Source: Lentisphaeria bacterium
GTDB taxonomy: Bacteria > Verrucomicrobiota > Lentisphaeria > Oligosphaerales > Oligosphaeraceae
Reading direction: 5' to 3'
Assembly (NCBI GenBank): GCA_024405215.1
Contig: JAKSPB010000006.1
Span: 1-64,000, forward strand
DNA length: 64,000 nucleotides
The position numbers and the translations under genes were made by a program. The notes beneath the pieces were generated by a model. It saw only the letters and a program-made list of their open reading frames with translations, had not been told where the DNA came from and ran no database searches. Below, piece after piece: positions 19,052 through 27,105 of the stretch; the stretch's first letter is position 1, and each line of letters begins with the position of its first letter.

Positions 19052-19969
19052 TTATTCCTCCTTGGACTCGATGTCGGCCTTTACAGGCTTTTCTTTCTGC
19101 TTCTCGTCGCCCTTCTGCTCATAGTAGTCAATGCCTTCGCGGGCAATCTGTCCATGCACCACGCGCAGATAGCCGGTCTCACGGCTCAAGGACGGCGGCG
19201 CGCCATCGGCGGAGACATAGAAGCGCTTCTGGCGCAAACGGAGATTGCGTCCCTCGAAACCGAAGATGTAGTAGACATACAGCCGCGGGCGAATCTGCAG
19301 AAGAAGATGAACCAGGCTGTTGTCGTCCAATTCCATCTGCGGCTTTTCGCCGTCGATGTAGGAACCCAGCCGGAAGACGGCATAGACATTCTCCTCGTCC
19401 TCGGCCCGCATGGCATAGATGTCCTCGTCGGTGTCCGCGAAGCGAAGCAGGGAGATCTTGATGGCCTTGATCAGACCGGTCTTGCGTTCCATGGGCAGTC
19501 CGATATTCTTCACCAGAATGGGCAGGCCGTCCTGGACTTCGGCGCGGGCAGGCTGGGAGACGTGGCGGCGCGCCAGGCGTCCGTGGTCCAGCAGCGCCGT
19601 GATGCTGTAGCTGTCCTCGCGCTGCATGTCGTAATACTGGTTCAGGGCGATACTCAGGGTCCGGGCCTCTCCCGGCGCCAGCGTAAGTCCCTTGGCGGGG
19701 TTGCCCATGGCGTTCATCAGCTTTGGCGTGCGTCCGGAAGCAGAGGTGATCTTGAAGGCGATGCGTCCCTGGGTGTCCATGCTGTCGCCGCTGAAATCCA
19801 GCGTATTGCCGGAGAGATTGGTAACCGTCAGCAGGACATTGACCGGCTCGTAGCGCAGATAGCGCTGGCGTTCAGTCTGCAATTCCAGGCCAATCTGGGC
19901 GGAGGCGGCCAGAGAGAACAAAGCCACCGCAAGGGCGGCGAGACGACTGCGCAGATGACTCGTAGGCAT
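19052..19969 (-). CDS. Secreted protein of unknown function, beta-rich
   Basis: A 305-residue protein with a signal peptide (LAALAVALFSLAASA). The mature N-terminus (about 25-130) reads like an Ig-like domain, with NVLLTVTNLSGNTLDFSG and an alternating hydrophobic pattern. The C-terminal half has no motif I recognise and ends in a Lys/Glu-rich tail. The stop codon nearly touches the sppA start, pointing to a shared transcript. I do not recognise the family. Confidence 0.75.
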   Translation of the reverse strand: MPTSHLRSRLAALAVALFSLAASAQIGLELQTERQRYLRYEPVNVLLTVTNLSGNTLDFSGDSMDTQGRIAFKITSASGRTPKLMNAMGNPAKGLTLAPGEARTLSIALNQYYDMQREDSYSITALLDHGRLARRHVSQPARAEVQDGLPILVKNIGLPMERKTGLIKAIKISLLRFADTDEDIYAMRAEDEENVYAVFRLGSYIDGEKPQMELDDNSLVHLLLQIRPRLYVYYIFGFEGRNLRLRQKRFYVSADGAPPSLSRETGYLRVVHGQIAREGIDYYEQKGDEKQKEKPVKADIESKEE

Positions 19970-19993
19970 GTTCAGTTTCTACAAATGGTTGCG

Positions 19994-20776
19994 TTAAAAA
20001 GCATTGCTTCGGCGCAAGGCCTCGAAAAGAAGAAGCGTCGTGGCCTGGGCCACATTCAGGGATTCGGCCTGCCCAGGCATGGGAATGGTGACGGCGGTAC
20101 CGACTTCAGGCATGGTGATGCCATTCCCTTCGTTGCCCATCACAATCGCTCCGCCGACAGGCCGGAAGGCCTCGGAAAACATGGTGACTTCCGCCTTCAT
20201 CATGGCACACCAGACATCCTTCCCGCCAAGGTTGCGGAACTCCTGGACGGCGGCAGGGAGATCGGCAAACACATGTGTATCAATGGCGAACTGGGCACCC
20301 ATGCCGCTGCGGACGACCTTGGGGCTCCAGGGATCCGCGCTGCCGGCCGTGAACCAGACCTGTTTCAGGCCAATGGCCCAGGCTGTCCGGAGGATGGTCC
20401 CCACATTGCCTGGCTCGCGTACCTGGTCCAGAATCAGCGTACAGGGTGCGGGCAGCGTCTTCGGCGTTGCCACGGCAGGCTTGGTCAAGGTCATGATCAC
20501 TCCCTGCGGGCCTTCTGTCAGGGCCAGGGAAGCGAACTCGCCGGAAGAAACCACTTCCGGTTCCAGGTGATGGACACGGAGCAAGGACAGGAGTTCCTGC
20601 CCTTCCGGACCATCCAGAAACTCCGCAGCGCAGACACAGCCTTCCAGCCATTCGGGACGGCGCGTCAGCGCCTCCCGGCAGACACGGAAGCCCTCCACCA
20701 CAAAAAACGGCGATTTCCGCTGGTTGTGACGGCTGGCGGCAAAGTAGCGAATCTGTTTGGTCAGGCGAGAAGGCAT
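19994..20776 (-). CDS. SpoU/TrmH-family RNA 2'-O-methyltransferase
   Basis: A 260-residue SPOUT methyltransferase. The N-terminal substrate-binding domain (about 1-100) resembles RlmB/TrmH relatives (FFVVEGFRVCREAL). The knotted SAM-binding domain has LDQVREPGNVGTILRTA, VMGNEGNGI and IPMPGQAESLNVAQATTLLLFEALR. It methylates a ribose 2'-OH in rRNA or tRNA; the exact site cannot be read from sequence. It begins the minus-strand run that continues with the secreted protein and sppA. Confidence 0.88.
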   Translation of the reverse strand: MPSRLTKQIRYFAASRHNQRKSPFFVVEGFRVCREALTRRPEWLEGCVCAAEFLDGPEGQELLSLLRVHHLEPEVVSSGEFASLALTEGPQGVIMTLTKPAVATPKTLPAPCTLILDQVREPGNVGTILRTAWAIGLKQVWFTAGSADPWSPKVVRSGMGAQFAIDTHVFADLPAAVQEFRNLGGKDVWCAMMKAEVTMFSEAFRPVGGAIVMGNEGNGITMPEVGTAVTIPMPGQAESLNVAQATTLLLFEALRRSNAF

Positions 20777-20901
20777 ATACCATAAGATAATCCGCTTCCC
20801 GCCTATCGGCAGTGAGTTGCCAAAGGAAATCCCCCCATTAAGGAACTTTCCCCGCTGCGAGAAAAGAAATGGAGAAAAGAAATTCTACAGCACACGCATG
20901 A

Positions 20902-21042
20902 GCGCAGGACAGGTGCATTCAGTATTGCAAGGGCGGGATTGCGTACGGCCTCCTGCGCGAGGGGCTGTTCATGGGGCAGTCCGTCCACCACGTGATGGCC
21001 TCCCCGACGGATGCGTCCCCCGTCTCCGAGAAGGCGGCCTAG
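20902..21042 (+). pseudogene. Possible C-terminal gene remnant
   Basis: A 46-codon open stretch after a TGA, with no plausible start. It reads KGGIAYGLLREGLFMGQSVH and ends SPVSEKAA before TAG. It has high GC at third positions like normal genes here, while the DNA on both sides is AT-rich. It may be the tail of a deleted gene. I do not recognise the protein. A chance open frame is also possible. Confidence 0.3.
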
Positions 21043-21065
21043 CACTTCTATATGGTGTCAAACGA

Positions 21066-21980
21066 TCAATTTCGTGATCTACGCTTCAAGATGGCGCAAG
21101 ACAGACACGACACTCCGACCAACAAGAATACGAACCGCCAATAATGTGCCTGGCTCCTTCTTTTGAAAGAAGATTTCGTGCTCGATGTTTCCGCTGAAGC
21201 AAGCACTTCCTGAAACTGTTTCAAAGAATCTACCTGACAATGGATTTTCTTGGGGGAACAAAACTTATCTTCGTATTTTTCCCAACTTTCCGGGAAGGAA
21301 ATACGAGGAAACTGGATATCGGAAATCTTCTTTCCAGAGAAATTATATTTTTGGACTCTCAAAAGACAGCCCGTCTCCTCGTCAAGATAAAAAAGACGGA
21401 CGAAAGGATGCTCCAATCTTTGCTGATTGATGTCCTTGCCAATAAAACCTGTAATTTCATATAGATTGCCGTCGCCTTCTTCACCCGCGTCGTGAGGAAT
21501 TCTCACCATCAGTTTTCTACAACTCCTTCCAGACACCTCGGCCTTGCCCAATGAGAAATTTGCATACGAAAGTTCTTCCCCGCGTGGAAGGAAAAGAATA
21601 CTTTCAAAGTAAAACAACGGCAGGAGGAAATTGACTTTCGCAACCTTTCCACTTTGTGAATGAATCACGAATTGACCATCTTCATTCTTCAAAAAGACCC
21701 ATTGAAGATTATCTTTTTCATCATAGATTTCTTCCCTCAAACAGAGAAAACCATTTTCGTCGCAATACCGAAACAAAGTAAATTTTGACGCTCCAGGAAG
21801 AAAACGGAATGCCTTTGGATCGCCTTCCGCAATATAGGATATGTTACGCGAAATTTCAATAGCCTTCTCCAGACATTCCCTTCCAGCAGAATTTGACAGT
21901 TCTTCCAACTCAGCCGGAAAAAAATCTGGCGCAAGAAAGCAAAACAACACAAAGAAGAAGGATGAAAAGATATATTTCAT
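21066..21980 (-). CDS. Secreted, C-terminally anchored protein of unknown function
   Basis: A 304-residue AT-rich gene. The ATG at 21980 was chosen because it opens a signal peptide (MKYIFSSFFFVLFCFLAPDF) and overlaps the TGA of the upstream gene as ATGA, a typical coupled start. A C-terminal membrane helix (FVFLLVGVSCLSCAIL) is followed by KRRSRN, so the bulk is probably extracytoplasmic with a cytosolic tail. No known domain recognised. Base composition is much lower in GC than the flanking housekeeping genes, suggesting transfer. Confidence 0.65.
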   Translation of the reverse strand: MKYIFSSFFFVLFCFLAPDFFPAELEELSNSAGRECLEKAIEISRNISYIAEGDPKAFRFLPGASKFTLFRYCDENGFLCLREEIYDEKDNLQWVFLKNEDGQFVIHSQSGKVAKVNFLLPLFYFESILFLPRGEELSYANFSLGKAEVSGRSCRKLMVRIPHDAGEEGDGNLYEITGFIGKDINQQRLEHPFVRLFYLDEETGCLLRVQKYNFSGKKISDIQFPRISFPESWEKYEDKFCSPKKIHCQVDSLKQFQEVLASAETSSTKSSFKRRSQAHYWRFVFLLVGVSCLSCAILKRRSRN

Positions 21981-22435
21981 TTCAGCACCGTATGTCTGGA
22001 CGCCAACTTTACAAACCAATTCTGACCGTAGATCAGGGGGATTTCATCTTTTTGATTCCAACATATTTCAGGAATGCTAAAAGTCTCGGAATTGTGTACA
22101 ACCTCAAACTTAAGCTTTATATCAGAAGAATTTTTCGAACAATTCTCACGCCGAAAAAGCGAAACGGCGACTTGATCCTTGGAATTGCTTAATGCCTTAT
22201 ATTCTATCCCGACGTTGGGATCGTCACGATTTGATAGAAAGGCAAAACTGCTCAAGCCTATTACACGCTCCTGGAAGAATTGCGAAGTGGCTGAATCAGA
22301 ATCCCAAATGGAGATGACAACAGATGGTTCAGGATATTTTTCCACAACCACGACTGGACCAGTTGATTTTCGTTGGGAACACCCATAAAACAGAAATGAT
22401 AAAACCAAACAGAATATGCAAAGAACAACTCTCAT
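21977..22435 (-). CDS. Small lipoprotein of unknown function
   Basis: A 152-residue protein with a lipoprotein signal peptide: hydrophobic stretch then LFYGC lipobox, giving a mature N-terminal Cys at about residue 19. The rest is unrecognised and AT-rich. Its stop codon overlaps the start of the following secreted protein (ATGA), so the two are translationally coupled and may act together at the cell envelope (inference). Confidence 0.65.
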   Translation of the reverse strand: MRVVLCIFCLVLSFLFYGCSQRKSTGPVVVVEKYPEPSVVISIWDSDSATSQFFQERVIGLSSFAFLSNRDDPNVGIEYKALSNSKDQVAVSLFRRENCSKNSSDIKLKFEVVHNSETFSIPEICWNQKDEIPLIYGQNWFVKLASRHTVLK

Positions 22436-22675
22436 TTTTTACCATCCGTTTTCTGCTAAAGATTCCGTAAAAAAAACTTCCAATCTTGCATAGTACCAAA
22501 CCCACTCCTATGCTCATTCATTTTCTCAACAAGGATCCAAGAATTTTAGAGCAAAAAGCAAGGAATACTTTCACTCAATTGACGTTCATGTATTGATGGC
22601 TCGTTTTGTTCAATAATGACACTGCCTCTGCTCGAATATTATGATACATTCGCCAGAAAAACACATGCCTCAAAA

Positions 22676-23113
22676 CTACTCTTTTTTATGCTGAAGGCAT
22701 CCGTTCCCTAAATTGTTATTTAGTTCATCTATAATGTAGGCTTGCATATTTCGAAACCCATATTCCAAGAAAAAACAACCGTATGCCTTACCATTTCCTG
22801 AACCATCATGATCACCTCCTGTCAATGAAGTTGGATTTATCGTTGCAGAAATGTAATATCTTATTCCACCTGCAATATCCACAACTCTCACATATTCAGA
22901 ATTGCGAAGGCATTCCGCAACAGAAGATAAAACCATAGTTGATGAAATGTCTATGACCTTTGAAGAAATTTGTTCGCCACAACATCCTTCTTTAGAATGG
23001 TCATGAATAAAAACCAAGCTGCCATTCCCTGAAGCTTCAGCATGAGAACAATCAGTTGCACAAAAAAAATCAACTAGAAAAAACAAAAAAAGAAAAAAGA
23101 AGAAATTTTTCAT
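22676..23113 (-). CDS. Small secreted protein of unknown function
   Basis: A 145-residue AT-rich gene. The ATG at 23113 opens a very hydrophobic signal peptide (FFFFLFLFFLVDFFCA). The mature part has several cysteines (DCSHAE, EGCCGEQ, AECLRN, YGCFF, NGCLQH), suggesting disulfides. Not recognised. It lies in the same AT-rich patch and orientation as the lipoprotein pair, 240 bp upstream of them. The 22436-22675 gap holds nothing I can identify. Confidence 0.55.
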   Translation of the reverse strand: MKNFFFFLFLFFLVDFFCATDCSHAEASGNGSLVFIHDHSKEGCCGEQISSKVIDISSTMVLSSVAECLRNSEYVRVVDIAGGIRYYISATINPTSLTGGDHDGSGNGKAYGCFFLEYGFRNMQAYIIDELNNNLGNGCLQHKKE

Positions 23114-23129
23114 CGTAGAATTTGCCAAA

Positions 23130-23704
23130 TCAAAATTAGGACTGATTAGGACTGCATTTAGATGCAGTAAGAACGATTAGGTAATTGCAAAAGTCCTTTT
23201 GAAAACTCTTTTCAAGGATTTCTGAAACAGTCTGACTTCAAGTGTGCCAAAGGGGTAGTCCACCACGATGCGACATGCCCCGTCGGAGTGTCGCGAAGAC
23301 GGAAGCACTAGGAGAAAAATGACCTAAAAATTGCAATCTACAATCACAGTCGTCCCACCACGACGGCATTGGAAGGCTCTGGAGTCATTGGGAGACAAGC
23401 CGCAGGCCTCGCTTCGCTCGACCTGCGGTTACCCTTCACACGGCCTGCTCCGCAGGCCTATGGAAAGACAGTGTTCAACAGAAAATGGCAGTCCCGCCTT
23501 AACACAGCCTGCACACAAAAAGGGGGGCTTGCAGATTCAAGCTGCCTTGAGTTCAATTTCATCAGCTTTTTTCTCAATTTTCGAAATTATGGGACGGCTG
23601 TGATCTACAATTGCATAATTTAACACAGTTCTTTTTTATGTCAAATTCTTCCACACGCATTCTTTCACCACATGGAATAGCCCCCCCCCCTTTTCCCCGT
23701 CATG
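23130..23704. other. Gene-poor stretch with hairpins and a poly-C tract
   Basis: No supportable gene. It contains a hairpin-forming segment near 23398-23432 (GCCGCAGG and its complement CCTGCGG around CTCGCTTCGCTCGA), a second GC-rich hairpin near 23440-23460, and a run of ten C at 23681-23690. GTCCACCACG at about 23259 also occurs in the remnant near 20982, hinting at related debris. The 3' end lies just beyond the SGNH-hydrolase stop codon. Confidence 0.4.
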
Positions 23705-25009
23705 TTACCGGAACAAATCCAGCAGCGCCTCCACGAAAGGCGTCATTCCCGTGGCATTGGGATGGTTGATGGCGTTGATCATCAGGCTGGAATAGGGAAT
23801 GCCCTGACGCCAGAAGCGTCCCCAGCGCAACGATGCATCCGCCAAGGCGATGTGGTTCTGCGCCGTGAATTTCCGCAGCCCCGTGACATACTGGCGGGGA
23901 TCCTGGTCGATATTCTTTTCGCCTTTCAGCCCCATCATGTCCGGGCGGATGTAGTGCGGCGTCAGGATGATCCACTCCGCGCCAATCTCCTGGAAGTCCT
24001 TCTGGAGCTTTCCGTAGCGTTCAAAGACGAAATCCTCTTTCATGCCGCCGTCATTCACGAACTCCGAGACAATCAGGTCGGGCCTGACCGCCAGGACCTT
24101 CTCCGCATAGTTATGAACGGAACCTGAAGGTTCATTCAGATAACTCGTGGTATTGCGACCGCCCCAGGCCTCCGTCACCAGCTCGATCTCCGCCTGCGGG
24201 AAGCGCTCGCGAAGACCAGCCACAAAGCGCTCCTGCCAGCGGCCTTCCGGATAATCCGGCAGGAAAGTCCCCACGGTCACGCTGTCTCCCCAGGCCAGAA
24301 TCCGCACCTTCTCGCCGGCAGCCAGCTTGGCATACGTGCGCGGAAGAAGTTCCTGCGCCTTTCCCGTAGCCCGGAGTTCCTGCGGGAACTCATTCTCCAG
24401 AATCGGGAAGAGGTTATCCTCCGAAAGCTTCGCAAGAGCGCCATTGTACCAGACGTTGGCCAGACGGACATCGCCATCCTCCAACGCCGCAGGCGCAGGA
24501 TTGCCCGGATGGGGCACGCCCTGGCGCACTGCCAGAAGCCCCGCCTTGTCCAGCACGATGGCATCAATGCGGAGCTTCGCGTAGCGGTAATCCAGATAGA
24601 CCGGCTGTTCCGCGCCGATACGCCCGTCAGGCAGCCGTCCCACGGTCCCCCAGTCTTCCGTCAGCTGGTAGTCCTTCCCGTTTTCGTAGATGACGGCATC
24701 TGCCTGATCGGAAGATTTCACCGCCAGCGTGCCGGGGCAGTATGCGTAACGCGTGGTGCACTCGTCCGCCCGGAAGCCCCGGGGACGCGTCCCCCGGCAC
24801 CATCCGCCGGCCTTGGGATTATAGTCGTCCAGCTTCTCGTGGCGCTCGTTGCTGACCTCGAAAACGCTGGGCGGCGCCATGCGGACAATGCCGCTCTTGT
24901 CTCCGTAAGTCACTTGGATGGTCCAGTCGTCCAGCAGTTTCAAATCCGCAGGCTGCGCCAGAAGAGATGCCGTAAGAAGAGTCATAAGAAGTCCAGCAGA
25001 GAATTTCAT
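23705..25009 (-). CDS. Secreted SGNH/GDSL-family hydrolase
   Basis: A 434-residue exported protein. The ATG at 25009 starts the signal peptide (MKFSAGLLMTLLTASLLAQ); a longer reading to 25060 adds a non-signal leader. An N-terminal beta domain (about 20-190) precedes the SGNH domain. Block I is ILAWGDSVTVGTF (nucleophile Ser in GDS), a later block has SEFVNDGGM, and the catalytic His region is INAINHPNATG. Members are esterases or lipases, often deacetylating glycans. Substrate is unknown. It is transcribed alone, with dispersed repeats C and D upstream. Confidence 0.8.
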   Translation of the reverse strand: MKFSAGLLMTLLTASLLAQPADLKLLDDWTIQVTYGDKSGIVRMAPPSVFEVSNERHEKLDDYNPKAGGWCRGTRPRGFRADECTTRYAYCPGTLAVKSSDQADAVIYENGKDYQLTEDWGTVGRLPDGRIGAEQPVYLDYRYAKLRIDAIVLDKAGLLAVRQGVPHPGNPAPAALEDGDVRLANVWYNGALAKLSEDNLFPILENEFPQELRATGKAQELLPRTYAKLAAGEKVRILAWGDSVTVGTFLPDYPEGRWQERFVAGLRERFPQAEIELVTEAWGGRNTTSYLNEPSGSVHNYAEKVLAVRPDLIVSEFVNDGGMKEDFVFERYGKLQKDFQEIGAEWIILTPHYIRPDMMGLKGEKNIDQDPRQYVTGLRKFTAQNHIALADASLRWGRFWRQGIPYSSLMINAINHPNATGMTPFVEALLDLFR

Positions 25010-25101
25010 GGTTTGCTCCGAAGGAAATGAGTACACACAGAAACCAAACGATCGCCCCATAAGATATCCTTCAAAACGTCATCGTCCGGCACCAATGAAT
25101 C

Positions 25102-25205
25102 TTTTTTGGGGAAATTGCATCCTGAAATTACCTGCGCACTCAGACTTGGCATTTCCCCGAGGCTTGCGCCTCGGGCACAGGACAAGGCCGTGTCGCCAAG
25201 CCATA
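25102..25205 (-). repeat. Dispersed palindromic repeat, copy C
   Basis: Read on the minus strand: GGCTTGGCGACACGG, then the hairpin CCCGAGG/CCTCGGG with loop CGCAAG, then CCAAGTCTGAGTGCGCAGG and an end ATTTCCCCAAAAAA. It lies head-to-tail with copy D about 112 bp away; the pair fills the gap between two divergent genes. Confidence 0.8.
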
Positions 25206-25213
25206 AAGGTTAC

Positions 25214-25314
25214 TTTTTGGGGATTACATACTTGAGTTGCCTGCATGTTCAGACTTGGCTTTTTTCCGAGGCTTGCGTCCCGGGCACGGGACAAGCCCGT
25301 GTCGCCAAGCCATA
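25214..25314 (-). repeat. Dispersed palindromic repeat, copy D
   Basis: Direct repeat of copy C, sharing CTTGGCGACACGG, GCAAGCCTCGG, CCAAGTCTGAACATGCAGG and a TCCCCAAAA end. Its hairpin left arm is degenerate (CCCGGGA instead of CCCGAGG). It lies immediately upstream of the NCS2 permease promoter. Confidence 0.8.
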
Positions 25315-25345
25315 GCAGCGACTTAGACGTTTTTTTTCTCCGAAC

Positions 25346-25375
25346 TTGTCACAATCACCAAAAACCTTATATAGT
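25346..25375 (+). promoter_or_regulatory. Putative promoter of the NCS2 permease gene
   Basis: TTGTCA at 25346-25351 is followed by overlapping -10 candidates TATATA (25368-25373, 16-bp spacer) and TATAGT (25370-25375, 18-bp spacer). The leader to the ATG at 25430 is only about 50 nt, too short for a purine riboswitch. Confidence 0.5.
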
Positions 25376-25429
25376 AACGTGTTTTTTCCTGTTTTTTCTC
25401 TTTCCATTTTTCTCAACACCAAAACGCTC

Positions 25430-26833
25430 ATGAAAAATCTTTTCAAACTTGACGAAAACAACACCACCTTGGGACGCGAACTTCTAGCCGGCCTGACCAC
25501 CTTCCTGGCCATGGCCTACATCCTGGCGGTCAACCCAAACATCCTTTCCGTCTCCGGAATGCCCGCCGACGGCGTCTTCATCGCCACCGCCATCGCCTCC
25601 TTCATCGGCACGGCCCTCATGGCCTTCTTCGCCAACTATCCCTTCGCATTGGCTCCCGGCATGGGCCTGAACGCCTACTTCGCCTTCACCGTCGTCGGCG
25701 CCATGGGCTACTCCTGGCAATTCGCGCTGCTGGCGGTCTTCGTGGAAGGCCTGATCTTCCTGGCACTCTCCGTCACCAAGGTCCGTGAGAGCCTCTTCAA
25801 CTGCATCCCCTTGACTCTCAAGACTGCCGTCAGCGTCGGCATCGGCCTCTTCATCGCTTTCATCGCCATGCAGGGCGCACACATCATCGTGAACAACGAC
25901 GCCACCCTGGTAGGCCTGCAGGCTTTCGGTCAGGACAACATCCACAACCACGGCATCTGCGCCGTCCTCGCCATCGTCGGCACCCTGATCACCGGCTGGC
26001 TTTTGGTCAAGAAGGTCCGCGGCGGAATCCTCTTCGGAATCCTGATCACCTGGCTCCTGGGCATCGCCGCACAGCTATCCGGACTCTACGAAGTCACCCC
26101 TGAAGTCGGATGCTATTCCCTCATCCCCAAGCTGAGCTTCGACACCTTCGCAAACTCCTTCAAGCATTTCAGCGAAATCTTCGGCGCCCTCTTCTCCTCC
26201 TCCAACTGGACCCTCCGGGGCTCTGAATCCGTCGGTTTCGCCCTGGTGAAGTCCACCAACTTCATCATCATCATCTTCGCATTCATGTTCGTTGACATCT
26301 TCGACACCATGGGCACCCTCATCGGCGTCTCCACCAAGGCGAACATGCTGGACAAGGACGGCAAGCTGCCCCGCATCAAGGGCGCCCTGCTCTCCGACTC
26401 CCTGGCCACCTCCTTCGGCGCCGTCCTGGGCACCTCCACCGTCACCACTTTCGTGGAATCCGCCTCTGGCGTGGCCGAAGGCGGTCGCACGGGCCTGACA
26501 GCGCTGTTCACCTCCTTCCTCTTCCTTCTCTCCATCCTCTTCGCCCCCATCTTCCTGGCCATCCCCTCCTTCGCCACCGCACCTGCCCTGATCATCGTGG
26601 GATTCTACATGATGTCCGGCGTCACCAAGATCGACTTCAACGACTACCTCAACTCCATCCCCGCCTACCTGACCATCCTCTTCATGCCCTTCGCCTACAG
26701 CATCTCCGAGGGAATCTGCGCGGGAATCATCTCCTGGACCCTGCTGAATTTCTGCTCTCCCCGCCGCAAGGACATCAATCCCCTGATGTATGTCCTCACC
26801 ATCCTCTTCCTCGCCAAATACGTGGTGCTGTAA
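25430..26833 (+). CDS. NCS2-family purine/xanthine permease (AzgA type)
   Basis: A 467-residue inner-membrane transporter with about 12-14 hydrophobic segments. It matches the AzgA/GhxP-like branch of nucleobase:cation symporters: FLAMAYILAVNPNIL near the N-terminus, YPFALAPGMGLNAYFAF, DIFDTMGTLIGVS and GTSTVTTFVESASGVAEGGRTGL. These are the conserved substrate-binding loops of adenine, guanine or hypoxanthine permeases. The ATG at 25430 begins the family-typical N-terminus (FKLDENNTTLGRELLAGLTT). It is a single-gene unit with its own promoter and terminator. Confidence 0.92.
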   Translation: MKNLFKLDENNTTLGRELLAGLTTFLAMAYILAVNPNILSVSGMPADGVFIATAIASFIGTALMAFFANYPFALAPGMGLNAYFAFTVVGAMGYSWQFALLAVFVEGLIFLALSVTKVRESLFNCIPLTLKTAVSVGIGLFIAFIAMQGAHIIVNNDATLVGLQAFGQDNIHNHGICAVLAIVGTLITGWLLVKKVRGGILFGILITWLLGIAAQLSGLYEVTPEVGCYSLIPKLSFDTFANSFKHFSEIFGALFSSSNWTLRGSESVGFALVKSTNFIIIIFAFMFVDIFDTMGTLIGVSTKANMLDKDGKLPRIKGALLSDSLATSFGAVLGTSTVTTFVESASGVAEGGRTGLTALFTSFLFLLSILFAPIFLAIPSFATAPALIIVGFYMMSGVTKIDFNDYLNSIPAYLTILFMPFAYSISEGICAGIISWTLLNFCSPRRKDINPLMYVLTILFLAKYVVL

Positions 26834-26861
26834 ATTGACCCGACGTCCATCCTAAACGCGC

Positions 26862-26908
26862 AAAGGGACTGCCGTAAAACCTCATCTTGAGATCGCGGCA
26901 GTCCCTTT
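26862..26908 (+). terminator. Rho-independent terminator after NCS2 permease
   Basis: AAAGGGACTGCCG (26862-26874) pairs perfectly with CGGCAGTCCCTTT (26896-26908), ending in a short T run. It starts 28 bp after the stop codon. Confidence 0.88.
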
Positions 26909-27105
26909 CCTGTTTCCCTCCTTCGACGGAAACTTTTTGCAAATGCGTTTTCACTTGACTATGCCGTGAAACTTTGCGAAAAGATAGATGTTTTCCTAAC
27001 CCATTTGCCTATTGTGTCTTCCATTCCGCAATACATTATCAAAAAGTCCCAAAGAGGCAGTTGAAAATTACCTCCAAGAACAACATCTATTGTTTTCCTC
27101 TCCCC

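Noticed and set aside
25376-25429. Purine riboswitch before the NCS2 permease
   Set aside because: The leader is only about 50 nt and no conserved three-way-junction elements are seen.
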